Shown piece by piece: positions 53,836 through 62,926 of a DNA stretch of 64,000 bases. Below the pieces are notes generated by a model that was not told the DNA's origin, made no database searches, and was given only the letters and a program-made list of their open reading frames with translations. The stretch comes from Mycobacterium sp. 050128 (lineage in GTDB: Bacteria > Actinomycetota > Actinomycetes > Mycobacteriales > Mycobacteriaceae). Within the stretch, counting starts at the first letter, position 1; each line of letters begins with the position of its first letter. The DNA lies in contig NZ_JAZGLW010000003.1 in NCBI RefSeq assembly GCF_036409155.1, positions 248,001 to 312,000 on the forward strand, given 5' to 3'. The position numbers and the translations under genes were made by a program.

Positions 53836-54511
53836 CTGCGCGCGGCTTCGCCTTCTTTCGCGGCGTCTTGGCAGGCGGTTGCGCGGGCGATTCCAGTCCG
53901 AGTTCGTCGGCGGGGGCGGTCAAGAAGCGGTGCACCGCAGGCCCCAACAACCTGACCACGTCGTCGACCCCGAGCGACGACAGCGGCGGCACACGCATGA
54001 TGTAGCGCAACATCGCGGTGCCGACGAGGTTGGTCGCGGCCAGCGTCGCGCGCAGTCGAGCTTCATCGCCGCCGCCCATGGCACCGGACACCGCGGTCAG
54101 CAGATAGTCATGCAGAAAGACGCGAAACGCTTCGTTGGCATCGCTGTTCGACGTTGCCGACTGCACCATCGAGGCCATGCTCGCGGCCGTCTCGGGCCGC
54201 TCCCAGATACTGAGGTAGGCCCGCACCACGCGGTAGCCCAAGTCGTCGTCCTTCTCGGCGACCACGGTCGTCAGCAGGTCGGCCGGCAGTACCAACTTCA
54301 TCGACTCGCGAAACAACTCCGCCTTCGAGCCGAACAGATAGAGGATCATCGACGGGTCGACTCGGGCATCGTCGGCAATCGCTCGCAACGGTGTCTTGTC
54401 ATAGCCGTTCATGGCGAACTGGCGCTTTGCCGCGCGCAGTACCGTGTCGCGCGATACCGGCTCGCCTTGACGTCTGCCTCGTCGCTTCGTCGTTTCCCCA
54501 GGTGAGGGCAC
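53813..54511 (-). CDS. TetR/AcrR family transcriptional regulator
   Basis: 232 residues. N-terminal HTH (~20-66) with TVLRAAKRQFAMNGYDKTPLRAIADDARVDPSMILYLFGSKAELF, then an all-helical ligand domain and a basic C-terminal tail (PPAKTPRKKAKPRAATPRSPR) that is unusual for TetR proteins. GTG 54511 has TATGGT 6 bases upstream and operator C overlaps the promoter, so it should repress itself. Its neighbours and the matching operators suggest it controls the FAD, PPE, peptide and methyltransferase genes. Confidence 0.9.
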   Translation of the reverse strand: MPSPGETTKRRGRRQGEPVSRDTVLRAAKRQFAMNGYDKTPLRAIADDARVDPSMILYLFGSKAELFRESMKLVLPADLLTTVVAEKDDDLGYRVVRAYLSIWERPETAASMASMVQSATSNSDANEAFRVFLHDYLLTAVSGAMGGGDEARLRATLAATNLVGTAMLRYIMRVPPLSSLGVDDVVRLLGPAVHRFLTAPADELGLESPAQPPAKTPRKKAKPRAATPRSPR

Positions 54512-54517
54512 GTGCGA

Positions 54518-54523
54518 ACCATA
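54518..54523 (-). promoter_or_regulatory. -10 box, leaderless tetR promoter
   Basis: TATGGT on the minus strand, 6 bases before the GTG at 54511. Operator C begins 4 bases further upstream. Confidence 0.5.
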
Positions 54524-54526
54524 TCA

Positions 54527-54544
54527 TTTCAACCGTTATTGAAA
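54527..54544. promoter_or_regulatory. Operator C (TTTCAA-CCGTTA-TTGAAA)
   Basis: Inverted repeat with perfect 6-base arms and the same 18-bp length as operator B, directly upstream of the TetR gene. Typical place for an autoregulatory site. Confidence 0.6.
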
Positions 54545-54579
54545 AGCTCATTCAGCAGCGGGAGGCCGCGCGTCACCAC

Positions 54580-55812
54580 TCACAGCAGGCCGCTCAGGTT
54601 GCTGCCCAGCGTCCATCCGGCCGTCGCTGCCAGGCCGGTCAACGCCAGTACCAGCGCCACCCAGATCAGCACCATGCGGCGGCCATTCTGGCGTGCCACC
54701 GCGAATTCGCTCAGCGCGATGCCGGCGAATTCGCCTGAGACGGGCTGATATTCGTAATCGTCTTCGGGTTCGGAGTCGGCCTCGGTGCGGGGCTCGGGTT
54801 GCGGCCAGTCGCCGGGTCCGCGGGTCAGCTGACGGGTGGGCTGCCGGACCGGAGCCTGCGGTGGCGGCGCCGGGGGTTGCTGCTCGCTGCGCCGGCCGTG
54901 GTGCAGTGCCGCCGAGCGGTGCTGGGCGGAATTGCGCGGTGCCGGCACCCGAAAGTCGGGCAGGTCCAGCTCCTCGGCGATCGCCTCCACGTCGGCGAGC
55001 ATCTCGATCGCGTCGGCGTAGCGCTGCGCGGGGTCGCGCGCGGTCGCGCACGCCACGAAGTCGTCGAATGGGGTCGGCACGCCCTCGATCACGCTGCCCG
55101 GACGCGGTACGTCGTGGTCCAGCCGCTGGTAGGCGACCGCCAGCGGGGAGTCGCCGGTGAACGGCGCAACGCCGGTCAGCAGCTCGTAGGTGAGGATTCC
55201 GACGGAGTAGACATCGCTGCGCGGGCCGGCATTACCGTCGCGCACCTGTTCGGGCGACAGGTAGGCCGCGGTGCCCAAGATGACGCTGGTTGAGGTGATT
55301 CCGGCGGCCGCGACCGCACGCACCAGCCCGAAATCGGCGATTTTGACGTCGCCGTCGTCGGAGATCAGCACGTTCTCGGGCTTGACGTCGCGATGCACCA
55401 GCCCGGCGCGATGCGCGGCGGCCAGCCCGCCCAGCACCGGCCGCAGCACCGCCACCACGGCATGGGGTGGCATCGGACCGCGTTCGGCCAGCAACTCGCG
55501 CAGGGTGCCGCCCTCGATCAGCTCCATCACCAGAAACGGGTGACGCGCGTCCAGGCCCTGGTCGTAGACGGCGACCAGCCCCGGGTCCTTCAGCCGGGCC
55601 ACCGTGCGCGCCTCGAGCTGAAACCGGTGCAGGAACTGGCTGTCCCCGGCATACCGCGAATCCATCACCTTCAGCGCGACCGGACGATCGAGCCGGACAT
55701 CGAGGCCACGGTAGACCGTCGAGGTGCCGCCGCTGGCGATCTTGCCCTGGACCAGGTAGCGGCCATCCAGCAATGTGCTGTCCAACGGGTCGCCCGTCCC
55801 GGGTCTGGTCAC
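54580..55812 (-). CDS. pknL: Ser/Thr protein kinase PknL
   Basis: 410 residues. Catalytic Lys48, HRDVKPEN with Asp142, DFG at 160-162 and activation-loop Thr173 and Thr175, the residues autophosphorylated in M. tuberculosis PknL. Then a Pro/Glu-rich juxtamembrane part and a C-terminal transmembrane helix (~385-405) with almost no exported domain, so it senses no large ligand outside. GTG 55812. Divergent from its known substrate gene Rv2175c, 91 bp apart. Confidence 0.96.
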   Translation of the reverse strand: MTRPGTGDPLDSTLLDGRYLVQGKIASGGTSTVYRGLDVRLDRPVALKVMDSRYAGDSQFLHRFQLEARTVARLKDPGLVAVYDQGLDARHPFLVMELIEGGTLRELLAERGPMPPHAVVAVLRPVLGGLAAAHRAGLVHRDVKPENVLISDDGDVKIADFGLVRAVAAAGITSTSVILGTAAYLSPEQVRDGNAGPRSDVYSVGILTYELLTGVAPFTGDSPLAVAYQRLDHDVPRPGSVIEGVPTPFDDFVACATARDPAQRYADAIEMLADVEAIAEELDLPDFRVPAPRNSAQHRSAALHHGRRSEQQPPAPPPQAPVRQPTRQLTRGPGDWPQPEPRTEADSEPEDDYEYQPVSGEFAGIALSEFAVARQNGRRMVLIWVALVLALTGLAATAGWTLGSNLSGLL

Positions 55813-55891
55813 CGGGCCATCGTAGGTGCGGGCCGGCGATTGGCGAGGAGAACATCCGCTCAAGGCGCCTCCGCACCCGGCGACCACGGCC

Positions 55892-55897
55892 TACACT
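55892..55897 (+). promoter_or_regulatory. -10 box, leaderless Rv2175c-like gene
   Basis: TACACT ends 6 bases before GTG 55904, with no ribosome site. Confidence 0.5.
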
Positions 55898-55903
55898 TGC
55901 GCC

Positions 55904-56308
55904 GTGGGCAGTATTCCGGCCGGCGACGATGTTCTGGATCCCGACGAGCCAACCTACGACCTGCCCCGGGTCGCCGAATTGCTCGGCGTGCCGGTGAGCA
56001 AGGTGCAGCAGCAGCTGCGAGAAGGTCACCTGCTTGCGGTGCGCCGCGCCGGGGGTGTGGTGATACCGCAGGTCTTCTTCACGAATTCCGGCGAGGTGGT
56101 CAAAAGCCTGCCCGGGTTGCTGACGATCCTGCACGACGGCGGCTATCACGAGACCGAGATCGTGCGCTGGCTGTTCACCCCCGATGCGTCGCTGACGGTG
56201 ACGCGCGACGGCAGCAGGGATGCACTCAGCAACGCTCGTCCCGTCGACGCGTTGCACGCCCATCAGGCCCGCGAGGTGGTGCGCCGGGCCCAGGCGATGG
56301 CCTATTAA
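55904..56308 (+). CDS. Winged-HTH DNA-binding protein (Rv2175c-like)
   Basis: 134 residues from GTG 55904. YDLPRVAELLGVPVSKVQQQLREGHLLAVRRAGGVVIP is the winged helix, followed by a helical C-terminal domain. The M. tuberculosis homologue binds DNA and is phosphorylated by PknL on Thr9, which abolishes binding. Starting at the leaderless GTG, this protein lacks that N-terminal Thr; a longer in-frame start at 55826 would restore Thr residues. The stop is inside a 10-bp tandem repeat. Confidence 0.9.
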   Translation: MGSIPAGDDVLDPDEPTYDLPRVAELLGVPVSKVQQQLREGHLLAVRRAGGVVIPQVFFTNSGEVVKSLPGLLTILHDGGYHETEIVRWLFTPDASLTVTRDGSRDALSNARPVDALHAHQAREVVRRAQAMAY

Positions 56309-56338
56309 GGCGTATTAAGGCGTATTAACAGGCGTACT
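56303..56338. repeat. 10-bp tandem repeat carrying stop codons
   Basis: TATTAAGGCG is repeated at 56303-56312 and 56313-56322, followed by imperfect TATTAACAGGCGTACTAAG. Each unit carries TAA. It spans the end of the Rv2175c-like gene up to the end of convergent mptA. Confidence 0.6.
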
Positions 56339-57869
56339 AAGCGGCCAGAGGTTCTTCGGCCTGCTCAGCGGGCGCTTCCGGCGCCCGGTACAGCGCCCGC
56401 CAGGCAATCAGCGCGGCCGCCGTGGCCATCCCGAAGTGCGTCCAGGAATACATGCCGTGCGATCCGTCGGGCTTGAAGATCACCATGGCCCAGGTCGAGA
56501 GCCCGCCGATGACGGCGATCCACCGTCGCGACTGCGCCAGCGGGGACGCCACCGCCAGCGGCCAGGAGTAGTACCACGGCAGGGCGGCCGGCACGAACAG
56601 CACCACGATCAGCATCGACCACGCCATCCCGGTCAGCGCGCCCCGGTCGTCGCGGCGGTACCGCCACCACAGCAGCGGCAGGGACACCGCGATGACCACG
56701 ATGCCGATGAAGCGGGTGACGCGCAGCGTGGCATAGAAGTCGACCGGGACGAAACCGTTGACGGCCCAATGGATCACATTCGCAGCGGCGGTGGGCACGG
56801 TCAGCCAGTTGATGATCTTCACCGAGCCGGCCAGCGCGGTCAGCCAGCCCAGGCCGACTCCGGCCACCGCGGACAGGATGCCGAAGACCGCGACGAAGAT
56901 CAGCAGGCCCATTGCGGTGGCCGCCGCGAACGCCCGCACCGGCCGGTAGCCGCGTTGGTCGCGCAGGTGCCGCATCCACACCCAGACCAGAAACGGCAAT
57001 GCCAGCGCGGCAGTGGCTTTGACCGCCACCGCGATCGTGACCAGGGTGATGCCCAGGGCGTGACGGCGTGCGAAGGTCAGCGCGATACCGGCCGTCATCA
57101 GACCCACCATCAGCATTTCGTTGTGCACCCCGCCCATCAGATGGATCAGCACCAGCGGGTTGAGCACACAGATCCACAACGCGGTCGCGCCGCTGGTGCC
57201 GATGTGGTGCGCCAGCCGGGGAGCGGCCCAGATCAACAGCGCCAGGCCGGGCAGCATGCACAACCGCAGCAGCATGGTGCCGAGGATCACGTGATTTCCG
57301 GCCACCACCGTGACGAGCTTGGCAATGAGAATGAACACCGGACCATAAGGCGCGGTGGTGATCGTCCAAATCGGGCTTACGTTGTCCAGCAACACATTCG
57401 GATTCGCCACCGGACCAACCGCGTAGGGGTCGAAACCGTCGCGCAGCAGCGCACCCTGGGCCAGATAGGAATAGGTGTCGCGGCTGAACACCGGCACCGA
57501 GAGCAGCAGTGGCGCCAACCAGAAGCCGGTGGTGGCGCGCATCATGAATTCGGTGGTTTCGCCGGCTACCACGCGGCGGCCCAGCGCCAGCCACGCGATC
57601 AGCATCAGTGTCACGCCCGTCCACAGCAAGATCGACGAGAGCACCAGCCCGTGGCCAAATCGCAGCCAGGACATGTCGATTGACTCCAGCACGGGGTCGT
57701 GTGGCTTGGTGCTTCCCGCCCCCAGCGCGCCGGCGGTGATCAGCAGCGAACCCAGGAAGCCCAGCTTCGCGCTGCGGGCCTGCGGCGCCGAAGCGAACTC
57801 TTTAAGCTCCGAAAGACGCTGCGCAACAGATCGTTTCACCGTCGGCGTGCCGGTGTCCGGTGTGGTCAT
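56337..57869 (-). CDS. mptA: Alpha-(1->6) mannosyltransferase MptA
   Basis: 510 residues with about 12-13 transmembrane helices; GT-C fold enzyme that extends the mannan core of lipomannan and LAM. SVPVFSRDTYSYLAQGALL contains the acidic motif in the first exported loop. ATG 57869 is preferred to a start 63 bases upstream. It lies 4 bp after idsA2, so lipid-carrier and mannan synthesis genes are together. Confidence 0.93.
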   Translation of the reverse strand: MTTPDTGTPTVKRSVAQRLSELKEFASAPQARSAKLGFLGSLLITAGALGAGSTKPHDPVLESIDMSWLRFGHGLVLSSILLWTGVTLMLIAWLALGRRVVAGETTEFMMRATTGFWLAPLLLSVPVFSRDTYSYLAQGALLRDGFDPYAVGPVANPNVLLDNVSPIWTITTAPYGPVFILIAKLVTVVAGNHVILGTMLLRLCMLPGLALLIWAAPRLAHHIGTSGATALWICVLNPLVLIHLMGGVHNEMLMVGLMTAGIALTFARRHALGITLVTIAVAVKATAALALPFLVWVWMRHLRDQRGYRPVRAFAAATAMGLLIFVAVFGILSAVAGVGLGWLTALAGSVKIINWLTVPTAAANVIHWAVNGFVPVDFYATLRVTRFIGIVVIAVSLPLLWWRYRRDDRGALTGMAWSMLIVVLFVPAALPWYYSWPLAVASPLAQSRRWIAVIGGLSTWAMVIFKPDGSHGMYSWTHFGMATAAALIAWRALYRAPEAPAEQAEEPLAA

Positions 57870-57873
57870 CGAC

Positions 57874-59001
<1,128 letters not shown>

Positions 59002-59141
59002 CTAGCCCGACCAGTGTATTCGGCGCCATAGTGATGCGCGTCTCCCCGTGACCGCCGGTCCCCGCCAAGCCGGGCGGTAACCCGACGCCCCTATGCTGGC
59101 GAGGTGCGATTCGTCCGATGGATCCGATGGAAAGGAGCCGC

Positions 59142-60038
59142 GTGACTCTCAACACCGTCGCGCTCGAGCTGGTGCCGCCTAACGTGGACGAGGGTCGGGA
59201 GCGGGCGCTGGACGAGGCGCGCAAGGTGCTGCAGTACTCCGCGGAGTCCGGCCTGGCCGGCCGCATCCGTCATGTGATGATTCCCGGCATCATCGCCGAG
59301 GACGACGACCGTCCCATCGCGATGAAGCCAAAGTTCGACGTCCTGGACTTCTGGTCGGTGATCAAGCCCGAACTGCCGGGGATCAGCGGCCTCTGCACGC
59401 AGGTGACCGCGTTCTCGGACGAATCGACGCTGCGCGGGCGGCTCACCTCGCTCACCGACTCCGGCATGGAAGGCGTCGTGTTCGTCGGCGTCCCGCGCAC
59501 GATGAACGACGGCGAGGGCTCCGGCGTCGCGCCGACCGACGCCCTGTCGATCTATCGCGACCTGGTGCCCAATCGCGGTGTGATCCTGATCCCGACCCGC
59601 GACGGTGAACACGGCCGGTTCAACTTCAAATGCGACCGGGGCGCCACCTACGGCATGACCCAGTTGCTGTATTCCGATGCGATCGTGGGCTTTTTGACTG
59701 AGTTCGCCAAGACCACCGATCACCGGCCCGAGATCCTGCTGTCGTTCGGCTTCGTGCCGAAGATGGAGAACAAGACCGGCCTGATCAACTGGCTGATTCA
59801 GGATCCGGGCAATGCCGCGGTGGCCGCCGAGCAGGAGTTCGTCAAGGAGCTGGCCGGCCGCGAACCGCCCCAGAAGCGCCAGATGATGCTCGACCTCTAC
59901 AAACGCGTGGTGGACGGCGTCGCCGAGCTCGGCTTTCCGCTGAGCGTCCACCTGGAGGCGACGTACGGGTTGTCCGGCCCGGCGTTTGCGACCTTCGCCG
60001 AGATGATCGACTACTGGGCGCCCGCCCAGCGCGTCTAG
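59142..60038 (+). CDS. Methylenetetrahydrofolate reductase-like protein (Rv2172c-like)
   Basis: 298 residues. TLNTVALELVPPNVDEGRERAL starts the barrel; GISGLCTQVTAF, VGVPRTMNDGEGSG and LLSFGFVPKMENKTGLINWL follow. The M. tuberculosis homologue has been reported to act as the missing MTHFR, making 5-methyl-THF for methionine synthesis, although it differs from MetF. GTG 59142 has AAGGAG at 5 bases. Its 3' end overlaps lppM by 4 bp. Confidence 0.9.
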   Translation: MTLNTVALELVPPNVDEGRERALDEARKVLQYSAESGLAGRIRHVMIPGIIAEDDDRPIAMKPKFDVLDFWSVIKPELPGISGLCTQVTAFSDESTLRGRLTSLTDSGMEGVVFVGVPRTMNDGEGSGVAPTDALSIYRDLVPNRGVILIPTRDGEHGRFNFKCDRGATYGMTQLLYSDAIVGFLTEFAKTTDHRPEILLSFGFVPKMENKTGLINWLIQDPGNAAVAAEQEFVKELAGREPPQKRQMMLDLYKRVVDGVAELGFPLSVHLEATYGLSGPAFATFAEMIDYWAPAQRV

Positions 60039-60742
60039 CTCGGCGGCTGATTGCCCGGCGTGGTGAACCGCTCGGAGCGGTCCCGGCTCATCCAGGCCAG
60101 CAGCGCCACCACGCCCGCGGCCGCGAACGACGCGATGCCCAGCCATACCCCGGCGCCGGTGAAGGAACGGGTGTTCGGGTCGGTGTAGCGCGCCTGAGCG
60201 GTCATCGTGCTGACCACGCCCGGCTTGAGCTTCCACGACACGGCATCGGGATCGACGCGGTCGCCGTTGGTCGACGTCACGACGCCGGGAAAGGCGACGG
60301 TCAGCTCGACGTCGGCATCCGGATCGGTCAGCGATGTCAGATCCGCGCGGCCTTCCAGGATCACCACGTTGCCGTTGCGGCGCAGGGACACATTCACGCC
60401 GGCCGCGTCGGAGTTCATGTTGGCCAGCTGCGGCAACTCGCCGAACGTCAGGTCGGAGAACACCGCCTGCGACCCGACGTAGCCATCGCTGTCGTAGTTC
60501 GACACCGCGATCTTCTGGTTGAACGGCAGGTTGTTGGTGTCGAGCTGCGGGCCGGTGTCCTTCGGCGTCTTCGGTTTGGCCGCCGCGATGATCTCCCCGG
60601 ACACCAGGTCGTCGGGCGAGATCGTCAGCGAGGCTCTGGCCCGCAGGCATCCGGTCGCCAGGGGAACCAGCAGCATCAGCATCGCGATGGCCAGCACGCG
60701 AGTGGTTGCTCGGGTTCGACGTGGGGGAGAGCTGGCGCGCAC
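60035..60742 (-). CDS. lppM: Lipoprotein LppM
   Basis: 235 residues from GTG 60742. Signal peptide with lipobox LATGC, a LppM domain (RASLTISPDDLVSGEIIAAA ... SNYDSDGYVGSQAVFSDLTF) and a C-terminal transmembrane helix (~205-222), so it is anchored at both ends. In M. tuberculosis it affects phagosome manipulation. The start has no ribosome site and was chosen by similarity to the H37Rv protein from memory. Confidence 0.9.
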   Translation of the reverse strand: MRASSPPRRTRATTRVLAIAMLMLLVPLATGCLRARASLTISPDDLVSGEIIAAAKPKTPKDTGPQLDTNNLPFNQKIAVSNYDSDGYVGSQAVFSDLTFGELPQLANMNSDAAGVNVSLRRNGNVVILEGRADLTSLTDPDADVELTVAFPGVVTSTNGDRVDPDAVSWKLKPGVVSTMTAQARYTDPNTRSFTGAGVWLGIASFAAAGVVALLAWMSRDRSERFTTPGNQPPS

Positions 60743-60812
60743 CAGGTTATCGTGCCAGATCTGGTGTGACGCGTGCCCATGTCGTCGGCTTGCGAGTCCG
60801 CCGGCGAGGCCC

Positions 60813-61415
60813 TCAGAGCGGCAGCGGGCGGCCCAGGATCGCGAACGCCCGTGGGTCACCGGCGAAGTGGTAGCGGCGGATGATGTCGTTGAAGCCCAAC
60901 CGCCGATACAACCGCCAGGCGCGATTGGCCTCGCCGTTGGTTTCCGGCGTCGAGAGCAGGACGTTGCGCTCGCAGCGGGCGGCAAGCAGCCGGCGGGCCA
61001 GCGCCTCGCCGATGCCGCGGCCTTGGGCGCGCGGATGGATGTGCAGTTCGGTCAGCTCGAAATAGCTGTCCATCAGCTGCGTGATCTGCTGCGCTGGCAG
61101 GCCGCCGCGTTGCATGCCCAAGACAACCTGCTGCTGCCACCACTGGCCCGGCGCCCCCGGGTAGCCGTAGGCCACCCCGAGCAACGGCGCATCGCTGAGT
61201 TCGGACGCCGACGGCACGGCGCCACCCTCGTCCGTGTCCGCCTCGACCGCGGCGGCCGCCTGCCACCCGCGCCGGCGGATGTGTTCGAGCCACATCGCCG
61301 CCCGCTGGTTTTCGGTACCCCGCGGGTAGCGCATCGCGTCGACGTAGACGCCGAGGGCGTCACTGAGACGGCGCTCCATATCGTTCGGCGGCAGATCGAT
61401 GAGGAATATCGCCAA
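60813..61415 (-). CDS. GNAT acetyltransferase (Rv2170-like)
   Basis: 200 residues; acetyl-CoA binding motif HPRAQGRGIGEALARRLLA and the downstream NRAWRLYRRLGF mark the GNAT fold. The M. tuberculosis homologue has been reported to acetylate isocitrate dehydrogenase and isoniazid. Start TTG 61415 with GAGGAGG at 10 bases. Confidence 0.9.
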   Translation of the reverse strand: MAIFLIDLPPNDMERRLSDALGVYVDAMRYPRGTENQRAAMWLEHIRRRGWQAAAAVEADTDEGGAVPSASELSDAPLLGVAYGYPGAPGQWWQQQVVLGMQRGGLPAQQITQLMDSYFELTELHIHPRAQGRGIGEALARRLLAARCERNVLLSTPETNGEANRAWRLYRRLGFNDIIRRYHFAGDPRAFAILGRPLPL

Positions 61416-61676
61416 CTCGCGGTGTCCTCCTCGTCACAGTGAACGGGCCTCATGCACGTGATCGCCGTCGGTCGCGGGCACGTATCGCCATTATCGGGTC
61501 CGGGGCCGAACGGCGGACGGGCGGTGGCGGCAACCAGCGGACCGCTCGGTCGGTTTCGGCAAGGCTGTTGTAACGCATCGGCGTTGCCGCCCGATGATTG
61601 TCGGGAAGCAACGGAGATAGAATCGCGGACGAACCAGTGGTACGGGTCAGATCGACCTCGTATCATTTGACTTAGT

Positions 61677-61693
61677 TGCCCATACAATGGGCA
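61677..61693. promoter_or_regulatory. Palindrome with -10-like core before DUF3040 gene
   Basis: TGCCCAT-ACA-ATGGGCA has 7-base arms; its middle holds TACAAT (61683-61688), a good -10. The rest of the 328-bp region 61416-61743 holds nothing else I can name except a CTATCGATAG palindrome at 61702-61711. Confidence 0.4.
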
Positions 61694-61743
61694 TCCGCGT
61701 GCTATCGATAGTTACGTGTCAGACTGTCGGCAAGGAGGGACGA

Positions 61744-62145
61744 ATGCCACTCTCCGATCATGAGCAGCGGATGCTCGATCAGATCGAGAGCGCTCTCTAC
61801 GCCGAGGATCCCAAGTTCGCTTCGAGCGTACGGGGTGGGGGGTTCCGCGCGCCGACCGCGCGGCGCCGCCTGCAGGGTGCGGCGCTCTTCGTTATCGGTC
61901 TGGCGATGCTGGTTTCCGGCGTGGCGTTCAAGGCCACGATGATTGGCAGCTTCCCGATTCTCAGCGTCGTTGGCTTCGTAGTGATGTTCGGTGGTGTCGT
62001 GTTCGCCATCACCGGTCCGCGGATGTCCGGGCGCCCCAACCAGTCCGGGCCGGTGCCGGGCTCGCGCCAACGCCGCAACAAGGGCGGCGGAGGCTCGTTC
62101 ACTAGCCGCATGGAAGATCGCTTCCGCCGCCGCTTCGACGAGTAA
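61744..62145 (+). CDS. DUF3040 membrane protein (Rv2169c-like)
   Basis: 133 residues. MPLSDHEQRMLDQIESALYAEDPKFASSVR is the DUF3040 signature, followed by two transmembrane helices (~43-63 and ~70-92) and a basic tail (SRMEDRFRRRFDE). AAGGAGGG precedes ATG 61744. Function unknown; conserved next to the mraZ cluster in mycobacteria. Confidence 0.93.
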   Translation: MPLSDHEQRMLDQIESALYAEDPKFASSVRGGGFRAPTARRRLQGAALFVIGLAMLVSGVAFKATMIGSFPILSVVGFVVMFGGVVFAITGPRMSGRPNQSGPVPGSRQRRNKGGGGSFTSRMEDRFRRRFDE

Positions 62146-62170
62146 CCAAACCACCCAACACGCAGACCTT

Positions 62171-62202
62171 AAGGGGTAGCCCAAGCGGCTACCCCTTCTT
62201 TT
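62171..62202 (+). terminator. Intrinsic terminator after DUF3040 gene
   Basis: AAGGGGTAGC (62171-62180) pairs perfectly with GCTACCCCTT (62188-62197) over a 7-base loop, followed by CTTTT. Among the clearest rho-independent-type terminators in the window. Confidence 0.8.
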
Positions 62203-62244
62203 GTGCCTGGAGCCCGATTCGAGTCCTAATCGAGGCCAATCCGA

Positions 62245-62284
62245 GCCCCACTTCGCCCCACCGAGGCGCCCCACTTCGCCCCAC
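62245..62284 (-). repeat. Minus-strand TGGGG array / 17-bp direct repeat
   Basis: A 17-bp sequence (GCCCCACTTCGCCCCAC) occurs at 62245-62261 and 62268-62284. On the minus strand it gives four TGGGG units at spacings 10, 13 and 10, mirroring the plus-strand MraZ boxes 130 bp downstream. Confidence 0.55.
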
Positions 62285-62412
62285 TGCCCGACTTGGGGGT
62301 CTGAAATGCGGTTTCCCGGCGCCGTATGCGACGTTCGAGATGGCGGTCGACGGCCCCCGGCCGGTGTGTGGTGGCAAATGAGCAGCGAAACACTCCGATG
62401 ACACCCCTTTTA

Positions 62413-62446
62413 TGGGGCAAAGTGGGGGGCTGTGGGGTATGGTGGC
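62413..62446 (+). promoter_or_regulatory. MraZ boxes upstream of mraZ
   Basis: TGGGG begins at 62413, 62423 and 62433, and TGGC at 62443: four direct repeats at exact 10-bp spacing, as known for MraZ (TGGGN units separated by 5 bases). A TATGGT -10 box (62438-62443) lies inside, so bound MraZ would block its own promoter. Confidence 0.75.
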
Positions 62447-62494
62447 TGAAGTGTTTGGGCGAGCCGAGACCCGGTCTCGACAGGAGGTGAGCTG

Positions 62495-62926
62495 GTGTTT
62501 CTCGGCACCTACACGCCCAAGCTCGACGACAAAGGGCGACTGACGTTGCCCGCCAAGTTCCGCGACGCGCTGGCAGGGGGGTTGATGGTCACCAAGAGCC
62601 AAGATCACAGCCTCGCCGTCTACCCGCGGGCGGAATTCGAGCAGCTGGCCCGCCGGGCGAGCAAGACGTCTCGAAGCAACCCGGAAGCCAGGGCGTTCCT
62701 GCGCAATCTGGCCGCCGGCACCGATGAGCAACATCCCGACGCCCAGGGCCGCATCACCCTGTCGTCCGACCACCGTCGCTACGCGAACCTCTCCAAGGAC
62801 TGCGTGGTGATCGGTGCGGTCGACTACCTGGAAATCTGGGATGCCCAGGCCTGGCAGGACTACCAGCAAACGCACGAAGAGAACTTCTCCGCGGCCAGCG
62901 ATGAAGCACTCGGCGACATCATCTGA
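62495..62926 (+). CDS. mraZ: Transcriptional regulator MraZ
   Basis: 143 residues with two MraZ/AbrB-like repeats: [24 protein letters not shown] and [14 protein letters not shown], each with the DxKGR-type DNA-contact turn. Represses the division and cell-wall cluster, here including itself. GTG 62495 has AGGAGGTGA directly upstream. Overlaps the predicted rsmH start. Confidence 0.97.
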   Translation: MFLGTYTPKLDDKGRLTLPAKFRDALAGGLMVTKSQDHSLAVYPRAEFEQLARRASKTSRSNPEARAFLRNLAAGTDEQHPDAQGRITLSSDHRRYANLSKDCVVIGAVDYLEIWDAQAWQDYQQTHEENFSAASDEALGDII

